Of a stretch of 64,000 nucleotides of DNA, positions 33,904-46,548 are shown in pieces. The translations under genes were made by a program, and so were the position numbers. The stretch is from Plazaster borealis (lineage: Eukaryota > Echinodermata > Asteroidea > Forcipulatida > Labidiasteridae), in assembly GCA_021014325.1 (NCBI GenBank), contig CM037476.1:21302827-21366826 (forward strand), in the 5' to 3' direction. Each line of letters starts with the position of its first letter. Position 1 is the stretch's first letter. The notes beneath the pieces were generated by a model that did no database searches, was not told where the DNA came from, and saw only the letters and a list, made by a program, of their open reading frames with translations.

Positions 33904-34939
33904 GGACACTGACTTAGACGTTTTAATTGTATCATGAAGAAAAGTTGATCAAAACATTTGCTAACTGCAACATCACACAACTCGCATGCTCGCAACATCA
34001 ACAGTCCTTCCTCTCGTCCGTCCAAGACTCAAGTACGTGTGCACTAACTTTGGCCCAAACACCATTTTGGCGCATGGCGAGAAATCAGTTATTCGTCAAC
34101 GAGCGTCAAAAGCAGTCAATCGGTGTTCTCCCACAATGCCACATTTTTAGCGTATTTCAACCCCTGCAGATCTTATGTCAAGACCGGGCTTTTGCGGGGT
34201 CTTACAAAGACACCTCCGTATTTTCCAAAGTTCATGAGCGATTTTTATGAAACTTGCCACAAATGTTCATTTAACAAAGTTCTACATGATGACGTTTAGT
34301 AAAATGTGAAAATTAAAAAATAAAGGGCATTTTTGAGTTTTGCCAATTTTTGGTCACTAAATCGTATTTTGCCCATTTACGTATTTTTTGTCCAAATGCT
34401 ACATTACTTTGCACACTTGTTTATTATGACCTAATCAATAACGTGACATTGGAATTTATTACTTGGGTCACCCCCAGGGCGGTTGAATTGTTTAAAAAAA
34501 GTTTTTCCACTATTTTCCCCACAATTTGACCCTAGATAAATAGTGGGAAAAGTCAGAAAAATTTGTGGTGATCAGATGCAGCGTTTAAAAGGAAAGGTAG
34601 GCCTATATGGGCAACAATATGGTAGCGGGGTACATTGTGCCCACCCCGTCCTCCGGTCCTAATAAGGTTTAAATTAAAAACAAATTGTCTTACTTAATTG
34701 TATTTTAGTTATAATAATAAGAACAATAAAATAATAATAAATAGTTTTTGTTAAGTGCTTTTTATACGGGCGTCACAAAGCGCTTATATCATTATTTATT
34801 TCCAGACAGGTTTTGAAGTTGTTGAATTGTGTTTTAGGTTTATTTTATTTATAAGACCCAATTATGTAACACCTTGAAGTGGTTTATTCTAAAATATTAC
34901 ACATTAAATATTGTCCTCTAATTATGTTACCCAAATTAT
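33904..34939. other. Upstream flank of QRSL1; promoter region not resolved
   Basis: The QRSL1 transcript must start here. I see no TATA box at a telling distance and no clear CpG island. The open frame at 33927-34250 on plus is not recognisable. Confidence 0.4.
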
Positions 34940-35258
34940 TTAAAGGCACTGGACACGTTTGGTAATTACTAAATATATAGATTAGCATAAAAACTTACTT
35001 GGTAACAAGCAACGGAGAGTTGTTGATAGTATAAAACATTGTAAGAAACGACTCACTTTGAAGTAACGTAGTTTTTGAGAAAGAGGTAATTTCTCGCAAC
35101 AAGGGTGTTTTTTTCTTTCATTATTTTCTTGCAACTTCGATGACCAATTGAGCCCATACTTTCACAGGTTTGTTATTATTTTTACGCATATGTTGGGATG
35201 CACCAAGTGAGCATACTGGTCTTTGACAATTATTACCAAACGTGTCCAGTGCCTTTAA
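34940..35258. mobile_element. TTAA-flanked palindromic MITE, family 1
   Basis: Left TTAAAGGCACTGGACACGTT, right AACGTGTCCAGTGCCTTTAA: 20-bp perfect inverted ends with TTAA at both. Confidence 0.9.
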
Positions 35259-35574
35259 ATAAACCAATACTTTCAATACTTTATTTCCACTCAATCAGTC
35301 AATAATAATACAGGGATAAATAAATACGTCACCTTTAACCCTTATATAAAAAACATATGAAGGGTACAACCTTTCTACGGAAAAGGGACATGAGAGAGAA
35401 AAAAGAAAGTCATAATAGTCACAACTATAACTTATTGTGAATCAGCATGTCCGTACATTTGCCGATGCTAACCTGATGATTTTGTTTTGATGTATATCAT
35501 GCTGAAAGCGAATCTAGGGCACAAACAGCAATAGCAGTCAATCTAGCCCTGTTGGCGGTCTCCCTACTTTTTCA

Positions 35575-35935
35575 TTTCAAATGTCAAGTAATAGACCATA
35601 AGGGAAACTGACTGGGTAAAAATTGAAAAGTTGCATCCCCTTAAGGTGATCCTTGGCTGCCGCTTCCCAGCTTGTTTCGTAAACTCGGGTGCTATCCCTG
35701 GCTAAACGGCAGTTAATGGTTGTTTGGCTTCTGACTGGCACCCCCAAGAAAAGACATTGACAAAATAGGGAGACCGCCAACATAGGGCTAGATAGCTCAG
35801 TTGGTAGAGCACCAGCATGTTAATCTGGAGTTCGTTGGCTCTAGTCATTTTTTCTTTATTCAACCCCAAACTGTTTTAAAAATATACCAAGTTAGTTTCC
35901 CTTGTGGTTTATTACTAGATTGTTTTTTTTATATA
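35575..35935 (+). repeat. tRNA-Asn-like SINE region (decayed)
   Basis: GGGCTAGATAGCTCAGTTGG at 35786 with a damaged B-box region, then GTTAGTTTCCCTTGTGG. At 35590-35620 an inverted piece of the same tail (AAGGGAAACTGACTGGGTAA) shows a second, opposite fragment. Confidence 0.7.
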
Positions 35936-35955
35936 TTGCCATGGCTACAAGGCAA

Positions 35956-37115
35956 TTAAGATAACATAAGATAAGATAACTTTATTAAATCCATAACAAT
36001 TTGAAATAACATGTTGTCGTTTCTCATGAAACAATTAAAAAACTGACCGCAATACAACACAGATAAAAATTGCACAAACAAATATCAAACATCAAACCTA
36101 TATGTAAAAAATCAATAGAAATAAACAACTGTAACATTTATCTCTTAAAATCATCATTATGACACTTAATAGCCCTGCCCGTGAAAAAAAGAAGGATATC
36201 TAGTTGTGTGTGCACCCTATAGTCTCAGTCTACCCCTGTGGGGAATAATATTATGAGTGAATTGCCAGTGTTGAGAGGATAATCAGCATCTCCCAACACC
36301 AGTTTGAACTTCACACAGCCGTTGAAATGTAGACCCGTGTCCATTGATGGCAAACACTCAACTGATTATTAGCTCGTTTAAATATGTTTGGTAATGACTC
36401 TGAAAATTAATGGCAATAAAAACTTACTCGGTAAGAACAGCAGGTTTGGATAGTATAATGCATTTTGAGAAACTTTTCACTTCGAAGTACTGCGGTTATG
36501 GAAAAATATTTCACTTGTTATCCTCCAAAATTTAAATCTGAGAAACGCTTCTCATTAGTGTATTCCAATTGGATAGATTATTCTTCCTGCATGGACAAAC
36601 CGCTCCAGATTTTCGGCAATATCTCAAAAACACTACCACCTTTTGAAATGAAATTTTCACAGGTTAGTTTTATGGTGTATATCTACAACTATTTAGGATT
36701 GAAACAAACAGTGGGTTCCAATTACCAAAGGTATGCAATCCCTTTAATGATATATAACTTGTTTCACTGTCTTGTCAGCATTACCAGCCCCAACATATCA
36801 AACAGTAGGCCCACACACTTCAAAATAGCCGTATTATAGAATGTCAAATTAATTTCTTTTCCGACATCAAACAATTTCAATTTCCTCAGGCAATACATTC
36901 TTGAGTTCAATCTTTTCTCTGTGTAATTTACACGGTTGCTCCAATCTATCATCTCATCAGAAACAACTTCAAGATGTTTATACTCGATAACACGCTCTAA
37001 CCATCCGGGACAACCTTGTGAACTTTGCGGAAGTCTATCAACATTTCTTTAGTCTTTATTAAAATTCAACTCGACGAAATTCTCTTACAGTATTCTACAA
37101 ACCGGCCAAATTGAT
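35956..37115 (-). mobile_element. LINE 3' part (CR1/L2-like reverse transcriptase end) with a nested MITE
   Basis: On the minus strand, 37110 to about 36770 encodes a broken end of a reverse transcriptase: KTKEMLIDFRK, YKHLE, then DWSNRVNYTEKRLNSRMYCL and RKLKLFDVGKEINLTFY, the thumb-region pattern of CR1/L2-type LINEs. Coding continues beyond the nested MITE (36377-36754) at about 36330-36170 with GDADYPLNTGN, LDILLFFHGQGY, and stops. The 3' end is a TTATC-repeat tail near 35956-35990 after a TTTAATAAAG. Several stops are present, so it is dead; clade assignment is from motif style only. Confidence 0.7.
36377..36754. mobile_element. Family 1 palindromic MITE nested in the LINE
   Basis: Left end decayed (GTTTAAATATGTTTGGTAAT), right end ACCAAAGGTATGCAATCCCTTTAA. 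The middle matches the copies at 31.7 and 47.8 kb (GAAACGCTTCTCA, GATAGATTATTCTTCCTGCA). It interrupts the LINE, so it is younger than that LINE. Confidence 0.8.
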
Positions 37116-37239
37116 GTAAATAGAATTATCGGTTTGATATATCAAATATCTTTAAGACTTCAGTTAAAGGTTGTATGGCTTCTGACTGGCACCCCTCCAA
37201 CTTTAAGACTTCAGTTAAAAGTTGTATGACTTCTGGCTG

Positions 37240-37425
37240 GCTTCTGACTGCCCCCCCGACCTGATTAAAGATATTAACAAAATAGGAATATTGACAAAAT
37301 AGGGAGACCGCCAATATAGGGCTAGATAGCTCAGTTGGTAGAGCGCCAGCACATTAATCCGTAGGTCGTTGGTTCAAATCCCGCTCTAGTCAATCTTTCT
37401 TAGTTCAACCCCAAAATAGTAATTA
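37240..37425 (+). repeat. tRNA-Asn-like SINE, best-preserved tRNA cloverleaf
   Basis: At 37319-37390 the acceptor arms GGCTAGA and TCTAGTC pair over 7 bp (one G-T). The D arm GCTC...GAGC pairs. The T arm GGTTCAAATCC is canonical. The anticodon stem is mismatched and the loop reads ATT (Asn). The conserved leader AAAATAGGGAGACCGCCAA marks it as a SINE copy, not a tRNA gene. Confidence 0.75.
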
Positions 37426-37761
37426 AAATAAATAAGTAGTGTTTACTTGGGCTTTTGCTACAGTATCATTACTTCAGATGAACTACAGTACATAAACACA
37501 ACAAATACGACTGTACAATAGTTTATAATTATCTTCTATATAATTAAAGTCGTTTTTGAGTGCAAGTTGACAAAATGTATGTTTTATATAAATACGCTGT
37601 ACTATTTTGTTACACAATGCGCGGATTGAATAGTGGTTGGTGCTGCGGGTGAGGTGTTAACAAGGACTTTGTGAATGATGTTTGTTACGGTTATAGTGCT
37701 ATAGGGTTAAGTTAAAGCATGAAGTTTTAGTTTGGTGTTAAGGTGAGGAGGAGGAGTACTC

Positions 37762-37893
37762 GGCTCGGTTTCACGAAACACTAAGATTCATCTTAAGATG
37801 AGTTGTCATTGTTGCGATTTGTATTGTGACGTCACACTTTGCTAAGCAATTGATATTGATACGATCAATCTTAGCTCTTTGTGAAACCGAGCC
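37762..37893. mobile_element. Palindromic MITE, GGCTCGGTTTCAC ends
   Basis: GGCTCGGTTTCACGAA and TTGTGAAACCGAGCC are inverted ends. Internal GACGTCACACTTTGCTAAGC is shared with 26156-26303. Confidence 0.82.
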
Positions 37894-38842
37894 TTGGTGT
37901 TGTGATAGTGACCGTGGTTTGTGTGTGCATTGCAACAGAGTCCTGCTCGCGCATTTCACTAGAAAAATGCATTCTGTCCATTAAGCACTCAAGGATGTAC
38001 ACTGAAATATCCCACACATCTTTGAATTATACTTATTGGAGAAATGTATAAAGTTTCTCACTGGTATAGATAATTCCAATTGATTTTATCTTTCAACGTG
38101 TATAAAGTGAAAGTTGTTTAACTCAAAATACTAAGATAGTTGTAAACAATAACATCATTAATTTTATTAAAATATTTTGTGCGGTTTTCTACCTTCATCA
38201 AATATTGTTCCATAATGACATGATTAAACCTGAGCTTTTCTTGCTAAGATTTCTAACATTTCTTAGAACAATTTGATAACTTTAGGTATTTTTTTGTCAA
38301 AATCTTCCCCTGCAATCAGTTTATAATTATTGTTGAAATTTTCACTCATTTGTAGTCAATTTAAGGTTTCTGCCAGCAAAAAAACTTCATAAATTGCACG
38401 TAGTATTACGCTACTGAAATATTTGGTAACCTGATTTGACTGTTTTTTCAGTTTAAAATCTCTTTACAAAAACTGTACCATCTTTAGAGTTGTATTTACT
38501 CTGACACCATCAAAACCCAAAGAGTGTTGTACTTGAATTGAGTGAATATGATTTTCCATGATAAATCGACAATGCTTAGCCATACGAGGCAAATTTTATT
38601 AAATCAGTTACTGATGGGAGTACCAAGCTGACATTGTACAATGGTGTTCGAGTTTGATGGATTCAAGAATTGAGTAAACATTAAACTAAAGGCTGTATCT
38701 GAATTAGTGGCTGTGGATGCGGCTTGATTGTGACATGAACATGCATTAAAGCATCATAGCAACAGCCGTAGCCATAGCCTCATCCGCCACCAGGCACAGC
38801 CTAAGATTGTCCTCTCTTCGAGCGAGTGTCTTCATGCTCCAG
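37894..38842. other. Intergenic, AT-rich; nothing recognised
   Basis: No open frame, tRNA or repeat boundary could be supported in this stretch. Confidence 0.4.
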
Positions 38843-39037
38843 GGCCCAATTTCATAGAGCTGCTTAAGCAGAAAATATTGCTTAACATTTGTCTTGTAAG
38901 CACAACTAAGCAGGATCTACAACTAAACATGTTGTACATGTAAAATGGTATTTTAGCTGGTAACCTTATTCTGGTAAGCATAATTTTGTTGTGCTTAGTA
39001 ACTTTTTATGCTTAAGCAGCTCTATGAAATTGGGCCC
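38843..39037. mobile_element. Palindromic MITE, GGGCCCAATTTCATAG family, copy 3
   Basis: GGGCCCAATTTCATAGAGCT and AGCTCTATGAAATTGGGCCC are 20-bp perfect inverted ends. The interior is as in the 9.4-kb copy. Confidence 0.88.
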
Positions 39038-39115
39038 AGCTTGTTTCAGTTGAGCATCATCCAGCTAGACTTGACACGGTCTTCCTTCAGTTGGTGACGG
39101 TCCAAAAATTAATTA

Positions 39116-42100
39116 GTTATAAATAATATGTAGCGTCAATGTCAATATGTTACTTGAACAGTTGAACTTGTGTCGAGAAGAATCATCTGACATAGTCCTT
39201 CAACTGGTAGCACACAGTCCAAAAAGAGTTGGTTGGCCTCAACATCCATCCCTCACATCAATAGTTTAACTTGTAGTGAAGAGTCGTCTGGCAAGACATG
39301 ACACAGTCCTTCAGCTGATGGCACACAGACCAAAAAGCGTTTATTAGCCTATCCCTACATCACTTGGGTGGTTGAACTTGTAGTGGAGAATCATCTAGCA
39401 AGACTTGACATAGTCCTTCAACTGGTAGCACACAGTCCAAAAAGAGTTGGTTGGCCTCAACATCCATCCCTCACATCAATAGTTTAACTTGTAGTGAAGA
39501 GTCGTCTGGCAAGACTTGACACAGTCCTTCAGCTAGTGGTACACAGACCAAAAGCGTTTATTAGCCTATCCCTACATCACTTGAATGGTTGAACTTGTAG
39601 CGGAGAGTCATCTGGCAAGACTTGACACAGTCCTTCAGCTGGTGGCACACAGACCAAAAAGCGTTTATTAGCCTATCCCTATACATCACTTGAGTGGTTG
39701 TCAACTTGTAGCGGAGAGTCATCTGGCAAGACTTGACACAGTCCTTCAACTGGTAGCACACAGTCCAAAAAGAGTTGGTTGGCCTCAACATCCATCCGTC
39801 ACATCAACAGTTTAACTTGTAGTGAAGAGTCATCTGGCTACTGGGTTTGACACAGTTCTTCAGCTGGTGGCACACAGACCAAAAGCGTTGATTAGCCTAT
39901 CCCTATATCACATTCACTTGAGTGGTTGAACTAGTAGCGGGGAGTCATCTGGCGAGACTTGACACAGTCATTTAGCTAGTGGCACACAGACCAAAAAGCG
40001 TTGATTAGCCTCAGGATTAGGTGTATGTCATCTCAAATGTCTTTGTCTCAATCTGCGGTAGAAAAAAAAACAATTTTCAAAGATTACTTTTTATAAACTC
40101 TTTTAATACAAGTAATAATTATTCAGAGGAATCTTCAGTTTGAGGGCTAATTCTACTCCACTGAGCAGGGTTTGCCTTTAACTTTGTTCAGTGACTGGCC
40201 AGCAGGACCAGTTAGCTTTACATTTCACTGGTCCATCAATCAGCTTATTGCATTGTCCATACTTTATATTAAATAGAGACGCTTTTCAACACTGAACTAG
40301 CCGGCAGGACCACTTGGAGTGAATTTTGACTGGTCCTCCGGTGTTTGAACTGGCATTTTGCGAGCAGACCACTGTTAAGGGAGAACGCTGCTGAGCACCA
40401 AATCAGTTCTTCAACTCATTGAACATAAACACTCAACATGACAAAACATTCCAAGTTTTGTTTTTTCCTTTGTTTTTTTGTTAAATCATTTCTGAGAAGC
40501 TTGACCTTCTATTTTAAAGGCATCGTACACGTTTAGTAATTACTCAAAATGTATTTTAGCATAAAAACTGACTTGGTATTAACGAGCAACAGAGAGCTGT
40601 TGATAGTATAAAACATTGTGAGAAACGACTCCCTCTGAAGTAACGTAATTTCTAAGAAAGAGGTAATTTCTCACACTAAAACAATAAAAACTTCTTGCAA
40701 GAAGTTGTTATTCCTATCTGAAAGCACACAAATTTGTACAACAAGGGTGTTTTTTCTTTCATCATTTTCTCGCATCTTCGATGACCAATTGAGCCCAAAT
40801 TTTCACAGGCTTGTTATTTTATGCATATGTTGCTTGGGATACACCAAGTGAGAACACTGGTCTTTGACAATTACCAAACGTGTACGATGCCTTTAACACT
40901 AATGAAGTTTTCCACGTTGTGCGGAATGGGAATCGATGATTTGAAACATTCAAAGGTGCTAATTCTGAAACCATAACTCTTTTGCCGAATTTATGGGATA
41001 AATCTTCTCTTCAAAGAAAAGTTTTAGATTTTTCAATTTCAAACGTACCAAGTGGTCTGTTGTTGACTCTTTGCAGCTGTCCAAAAAGCATTGGATAGCC
41101 TCAACATCCATTGGTCACTTGAACGGTTGAACTTATAGCGAAGAGTTATCTCACTAGAATTGACACAGTCCTTTAGCTGGTGGTACACAGTCCAAAAAGC
41201 CTCAGGGTTGGGTGTATGTCATTTCCAAGATCAATGTCTCAGTCTGCGATAAAAATAAACAGTTTTCAAAGATCAATTCTGATCAACTCTTTTAATACAA
41301 ACTTCAGTTGTTCTGATGATAGTTACCGGTACCGTAAGTCTGAATGACATCATGTGCAAGAAAATTCTCCTCCAGCTCCAATAAGTTCTTCAACTCATTG
41401 AACATGCACAGACAACATGAAACAACATTTAAAGTTCGGGTTTTTTTGGGGGGCATAATTTGCTTTTAAATCTTTGTCTGAAAACCTTGACCTCCTATTA
41501 CCAGTTGGTTGTATGGGGTGTTTATTGCAAACTAAAAAAGGAAATGAATGTATTCTTTCAAATCGACATTTTGAAACTTTCTTATGTGCTTATTTTGAAA
41601 CATTAACTCCTCCTTTGCCAAGATTTGTGTGATAAACCTCCTCTTCAAAGACAAATTTTTGATTTTTTCTTTTTCAAACTAACCAAGCAGTCTGTTGTTG
41701 ACTCTTTGCACCTGTCCAAAAATCGTTGGTTATCCTCAACATCCATACGTCACTTAAACGGTTGAACTTGTAGCGAAGAGTCATCTCGCTAAGAATTGAC
41801 ACAGTTTCTTCAGCTGGTGGTACAGTCCAAAAAGCATTGATCAGCCTCAGGATTGGGTGTATGACATCTCCAAGGTCATTGTCTCAATCTGCGGTAGGAA
41901 ATAAACCATTTTCAAAGATTACTTTTGATAAACTCTTTTAATACAAGTATCAGTTGTTCTGAAGAGTAGTTAAGTCTGAATGCTATCTTGTGCAAGAGAA
42001 TTCTCCACTGAGCTCCAATCAGTTCTTCAACTCATTGAACATAAACACACAGCATGACACAATTGTTCCAAGTTTTGTTTTTCTTTGTGTGTTTTTTTTC

Positions 42101-42340
42101 TTCAATCTTTTTCTAAAAACCTTTGACCTGTTTTATTGAAGTTTTCCACCAATTGGTTTTATGTTGTGTTTATTGCAAACTTAAGGATGGGAATGAATGT
42201 ATTTTTTCAAATCGCTGATTTGAAACAATCAAAGGTAACACTTTTCTGAAACATTATCTCCTTCGCTAAATTTGTGGGATGAACCTTCTCTTCAAAGAAA
42301 ATTGTTAGAATAAATGTTGCCAACTTACCAACCAGTCTAT
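39116..42340. repeat. Satellite-like array: about 110-bp units within a longer decayed repeat
   Basis: From about 39180 to 40020, GACACAGTCCTTCAGCTGG with CACACAGACCAAAAAGCGTT and TTAGCCTATCCCTACATCAC recur about eight times at 108-113 bp. Two alternating unit types exist (AACTGGTAGCACACAGTCC and AGCTGGTGGCACACAGACC). Single units reappear at about 41050-41200 and 41690-41840. There they belong to longer repeats of about 650-800 bp marked by GTGTATGTCAT (40030, 41210, 41857), ACTCTTTTAATACAA and GTTCTTCAACTCATTGAACA. A family 1 MITE (40514-40896) landed in one long unit. Confidence 0.85.
40514..40896. mobile_element. TTAA-flanked palindromic MITE, family 1
   Basis: Left TTAAAGGCATCGTACACGTT, right AACGTGTACGATGCCTTTAA, both perfect over 20 bp. 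The internal hairpin CTTCTTGCAAGAAG is present. Confidence 0.93.
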
Positions 42341-42578
42341 TGTTGACTCGTTGCATTTGTATCCTCCAATGATGCTCATCCAAACAGGTCCTGTTGTAGT
42401 CACCACTCTACCAGAGACTGCTCAACACAGGGAAAATTTAGTAGGCGAAGACAATTTTATCTCTCAGCATCTACATACAATATCTTTGCATTCAGAACCG
42501 AGTTCTACTGTTTCAGGAAGGATTTCAACTTGTTTTGATTGTACAAACACTGTTTTGTTAAAGCAAGTTAACTGGTTC

Positions 42579-42953
42579 TTAAAGGCATCGTACACGTTTG
42601 GTAATTATTGTCAAAGACCAGTTTTCTCATTTGGTGTATCCCAACATATGCATAAAATAACAAGCCTGTGAAAATTTGGGCTCAATTGGTCATCGAAGTT
42701 GCAAGAAAATGATGAAAGAAAAAACACCCTTGTTGTACAAATTTGTGTACTTTCAGATAGGAATAAAAACTTCTTGCAAGAAGTTTTATCATTTTAGTGA
42801 GAAATTACCTCTTTCTCAAAAACTAAGTTACTTCAGAGGGAGTCGTTTCTCACAATGTTTTATACTATCAACAGCTCTCTGTTGCTCGTTACCAAGTCAG
42901 TTTTATGCTAATATATATTTTGTGTAGTTACCAAACGTGTACGATACCTTTAA
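42579..42953. mobile_element. TTAA-flanked palindromic MITE, family 1
   Basis: Left TTAAAGGCATCGTACACGTT, right AACGTGTACGATACCTTTAA. Opposite orientation of the interior to the copy at 40.5 kb. Confidence 0.93.
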
Positions 42954-44548
42954 GTTCACCTCGGTGGTTGGCTGGTCGTCGATGCTTGCTGTTGAAGAAT
43001 CTCAAATACACACAGCATTCTAACTGCTGGTTACAACTGTCTTTACGACTTAGAGATTTGTTTGAGATTATAAATCTATTTTATTTTATTTTCATGTACA
43101 TGTGTCGTTTCCTTCCAAAGTTATTGATAAACTGATGTTCACATTTGTTCAGGATCCTCCAAGTTTTTTATTGGGTTGTTGTCCCATTTAGTAGGTAGTT
43201 TCTTCACCAGTAACTTGTAACTTATATAACACGATACATTACCAAATCTTGCTGCATGACCCCAGTCCCTGCTGGTGGACATCACCTCAGCTCAGTGAAT
43301 ATTTCAGCACACAAACTACTTCATCATCTGATTCTTCAAAAAGAAAACATGATCTGCTTTTTGGGAGAAAACAATATCTGGAAAGGTTAGCATTTTGGGG
43401 TCACATCAATTAGCCAAAGTCAGGTTCATTATACACATTACTGGAGATAACCCTAATACTTTACCTAACCAATATGTCAGCAACGGTGTCCCAGAGCTGC
43501 CATCTGTCACGTTGCTTGCCACAACACTCCACTTTAGCGATTATGTTACAGGCTGTGGGAAAACAAAAACAATAGCCTTTGGATTAAAATGTTATAGAAA
43601 CTGTGGGGGGAAGGTTGTTTTTCTTCAACACTTATCCTCATACTTACCTCGTAGTTCATCCGATACTTAACCTTTGCTGCAAAAACTTGACCTCATTGAC
43701 CTCATTGACCTCAATTTCTGCGTTTCAATGCACAATCACCTGTCACATCATCTACTTTGGCAAGAACAGGTTAAAGACTGTGGAAACAAAAACAGATTGT
43801 AGCCTGTGCGGAGGCCAAGTTAGAGGCTGTGGAAAATAAGGTTAAAAAACGTTAGACGCTGTTGAAGGAAATGGTTAAACGCTGTGGAGGAAAGGTTAGA
43901 AGCTGTGGAGGAAAGGGTTAATTACCTTATACTTCACCTGTTATACTTAACCTTTGTTGCAAACAGCCAACCTCACTGGCCTCTAGTCACTCATCAGACA
44001 TCAAAGGGACTGTCTTCATCGTCAACTCAAGTTCTGCATTGATGACGGCGCAGTTCTTTGTTTTGGCTCAAGACAATATCGCACCTTATACTTTACCTAT
44101 TGTCAGTGAACCTGCTGAAAGAGTAGAGAGTTAGTCTTATCTCTAGGCCAACACTTTAAATACTCTAGGCCTGTACTGTCTTACCACCCATACAAACCCA
44201 GGCATTGCTGACATCTTTCCTCCATGGATGATCTGCTCTGTTTCACCCTCCTGTCTTCTCTCTCGTTATCTTCAGTCCTTTTTTTCTCTTTTCTTTTTTC
44301 TTATCTCATTCATTTTTTCCTTATGAGTTTTGCAGCGCGCACAATAAGTGGTTTAAGGAAGTTTTACAATGAGCCCTTTAAGCTTTAGGCCCCTGTACAG
44401 AATATTTGCATTTTGGGATGACAGCGTGTTTACTACAAGTTTTGTCCCACTTGTTTTTCTTTTTCTTGAACTTTAATCTAAATGAGTAAGGTTTACAGCT
44501 ATGTTGTTTATTTATTTATTCGGTTATTAATTTTCAATTTCCAAAGAT
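42954..44548. other. Intergenic; short GCTGTGG repeats only
   Basis: At about 43545-43920 GTTAGA/GTTAAA plus GCTGTGGAGGAAAGG-like words recur irregularly. No gene is supported; open frames are short and unlike any family I know. Confidence 0.4.
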
Positions 44549-44932
44549 TTAATATTGAAAATGCCTACATTCAGAAGTGATGGAATGCAGATATTAGGTG
44601 TATGTAAATATTCATTTAGCTGATCTAAATGATCTATTTAATACTCCTAAATCAAACATTGCTCATCAAAATGAATGGTGATTGGACTGGTATAACTATT
44701 TGACTGCAATACCTACGGTGGGTTTTGTGCCCACAGTAAAAGGAACAGCTGCAAAGGGGCAAAATTGTCAGACTTAATGTTGAAAATGCCTACATTCAGA
44801 AGTGATGGAATGCTGATATTAGGCGTTTGTAAATATTCACTTAGCTGGTCTAAATGATCTATTTAATACTCCTAAATCAAACATTGCTCATCAAAATGAA
44901 TGGTGATTGGACTGGGATAATTATTTGACTGA
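44549..44932. repeat. Direct duplication of about 157 bp
   Basis: AATGCCTACATTCAGAAGTG through GGTGATTGGACTGG occurs at 44549-44705 and 44773-44932 (offset 224 bp) with few differences. Confidence 0.92.
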
Positions 44933-45349
44933 AACACTTTTTTTTTTTTTTACACTTTTCTTTGCTTTATTTCTCAAAAAAGATTACTATTATTTTAGGA
45001 GAATTATTGAAATTATTCTGAATAAAGTGTTGAGTAGATTCAGTACTTTTTCTATAAACATTACACTATTTGAAATTTTTAATTATGACAATGTTATAAA
45101 TAAACATGACAACTGACGACTTGAAGTATCAACCCCGACAGAGATTTCCAGTAAGACTAGTCTCCTAATTAAAAAGCATCACTGGCTTCGACCAATATGC
45201 AAATCAAGAAATGCCAAGACAGTGTGAAGTCACATTGAAAGCTATACAAGCGAGGACAACATCAACAAGATCGACGAACATCGTGGAGGAGGGGGATGGT
45301 ACAAAAGGGAGGGACTCACTGCAAGAGAACGGGTTAGATCTTCTCTTAC

Positions 45350-45421
45350 CATTCGCAGCCTTCTCACTCTTGTCTTTGTCTTGAAGGTCAACTTGCTTTG
45401 TCCGACCTCCACTATTGCACT
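45350..45421 (-). other. Exon-like segment, unsupported
   Basis: On the minus strand an AG acceptor and a GTAAGAG donor enclose 72 nt open in two frames; one reads CNSGGRTKQVDLQDKDKSEK. A further pair at about 45930-45710 (acceptor TTTTCCCAG, donor CCAAGGTAAAG) lies upstream on the same strand, but each frame there meets a stop. I recognise no family; it may be chance. Confidence 0.15.
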
Positions 45422-45981
45422 CTATCAATAATTAACTTTTTTTCTTGTTGTGTTAGTCTTTTTTTTTTTTTTTTGAGGGGGGTGGTTTTGTTTTAGAAAG
45501 GTCAATAATTAACATTATTTAAAAGCCAGTTCTTCTCAAGTTCTATTAAAAAGATTTCTTTTTTTCAAACCTTACTAGATTGTATTTCCTGCCACTTGGT
45601 TGAGATTTTTTTTAAAGGGGGTTGGGGAAATGGATCCAACATCAAAGAGGTGAATGCTACATGCGAACTTAAAAAGTGGAGGTCGGATATACGGCAAAGT
45701 TTTCTTTACCTTGGTCCTTTGGCGAACCTCAAAGTACGTCCACATACCACATATCCATAGATCTTCAACACCCATCTAGTAAAAGTCTCAGGAGAGTCGC
45801 CAGCACAAAGATGTTCCCTTATTCTGCATCTCAAGAAACAGTTTCTCAATGTCGCTTGAAGTTTGGCTCGCCGGGAGCTCACTGCTGGTCAAACCCCGCG
45901 TCAGTCCTTCCCCGAATCCTGGGAAAAGTGAAAACCAATCAATGATACAGTTTACAGGTTGTTGTTGTAATTGTTGTTGTT

Positions 45982-46017
<36 letters not shown>

Positions 46018-46267
46018 GGAGTGCATTAAAAGACACCTTCGAGAGTTTATGCACTCTAATTGGTCAGAGACTGGTCACATGGGGGTGCATTAACATGCGA
46101 TATAAAGACCAGCTCTGAGAATTACCAAATAGTGGTCCCTAAACATGCATTTTGTTGTGAAAAAGTAAGGACTAATTTGTTTTGTTTATTGTGTAAAAGG
46201 AAACATTATGTTTATAATCTTCCAATGAAAAGAAAAAAATTATCAACATTGCTTAATTTCTGGAAAC

Positions 46268-46347
46268 GTTTCCGCAGCATGCCTCCAACTTATTTTTGTT
46301 ATTTTTTTTCCTGTTTTCCATTTGGAGATAGGTGGAAAACAGGGGAG

Positions 46348-46381
<34 letters not shown>

Positions 46382-46398
46382 GGAGGCATGCTGCGGAA
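46268..46398. repeat. Hairpin with poly(A) arm
   Basis: TTCCGCAGCATGCCTCCAAC and, inverted, GTTGGAGGCATGCTGCGGAA are 20-bp perfect arms. Inside are a GTTTTCC/GGAAAAC pair and a 32-nt A run. A poly-T tract lies at 45986-46016. Confidence 0.8.
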
Positions 46399-46548
46399 AA
46401 TTTACCTAATTTCTTCTTGGATCCAAAATTCAAAATGGATAGACTCAGTTTTGCCGAGGTGCAAAGACAGTTTGTTATCAATCACTTCAGCCACTGCCTG
46501 CCTGATTCTGGCTCCCCTACTTCTGTAAACTATCGGCTATAAGGCCAA

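Noticed and set aside
33927..34250. 107-codon open frame beside the QRSL1 start
   Set aside because: No recognisable domain, no splice partners; likely chance in the upstream flank.
37319..37390. Functional tRNA-Asn gene
   Set aside because: The anticodon stem does not pair, and leader and tail are those of the repeated SINE family.
39116..40020. CRISPR-like array
   Set aside because: Units of about 110 bp repeat throughout; no spacer structure.
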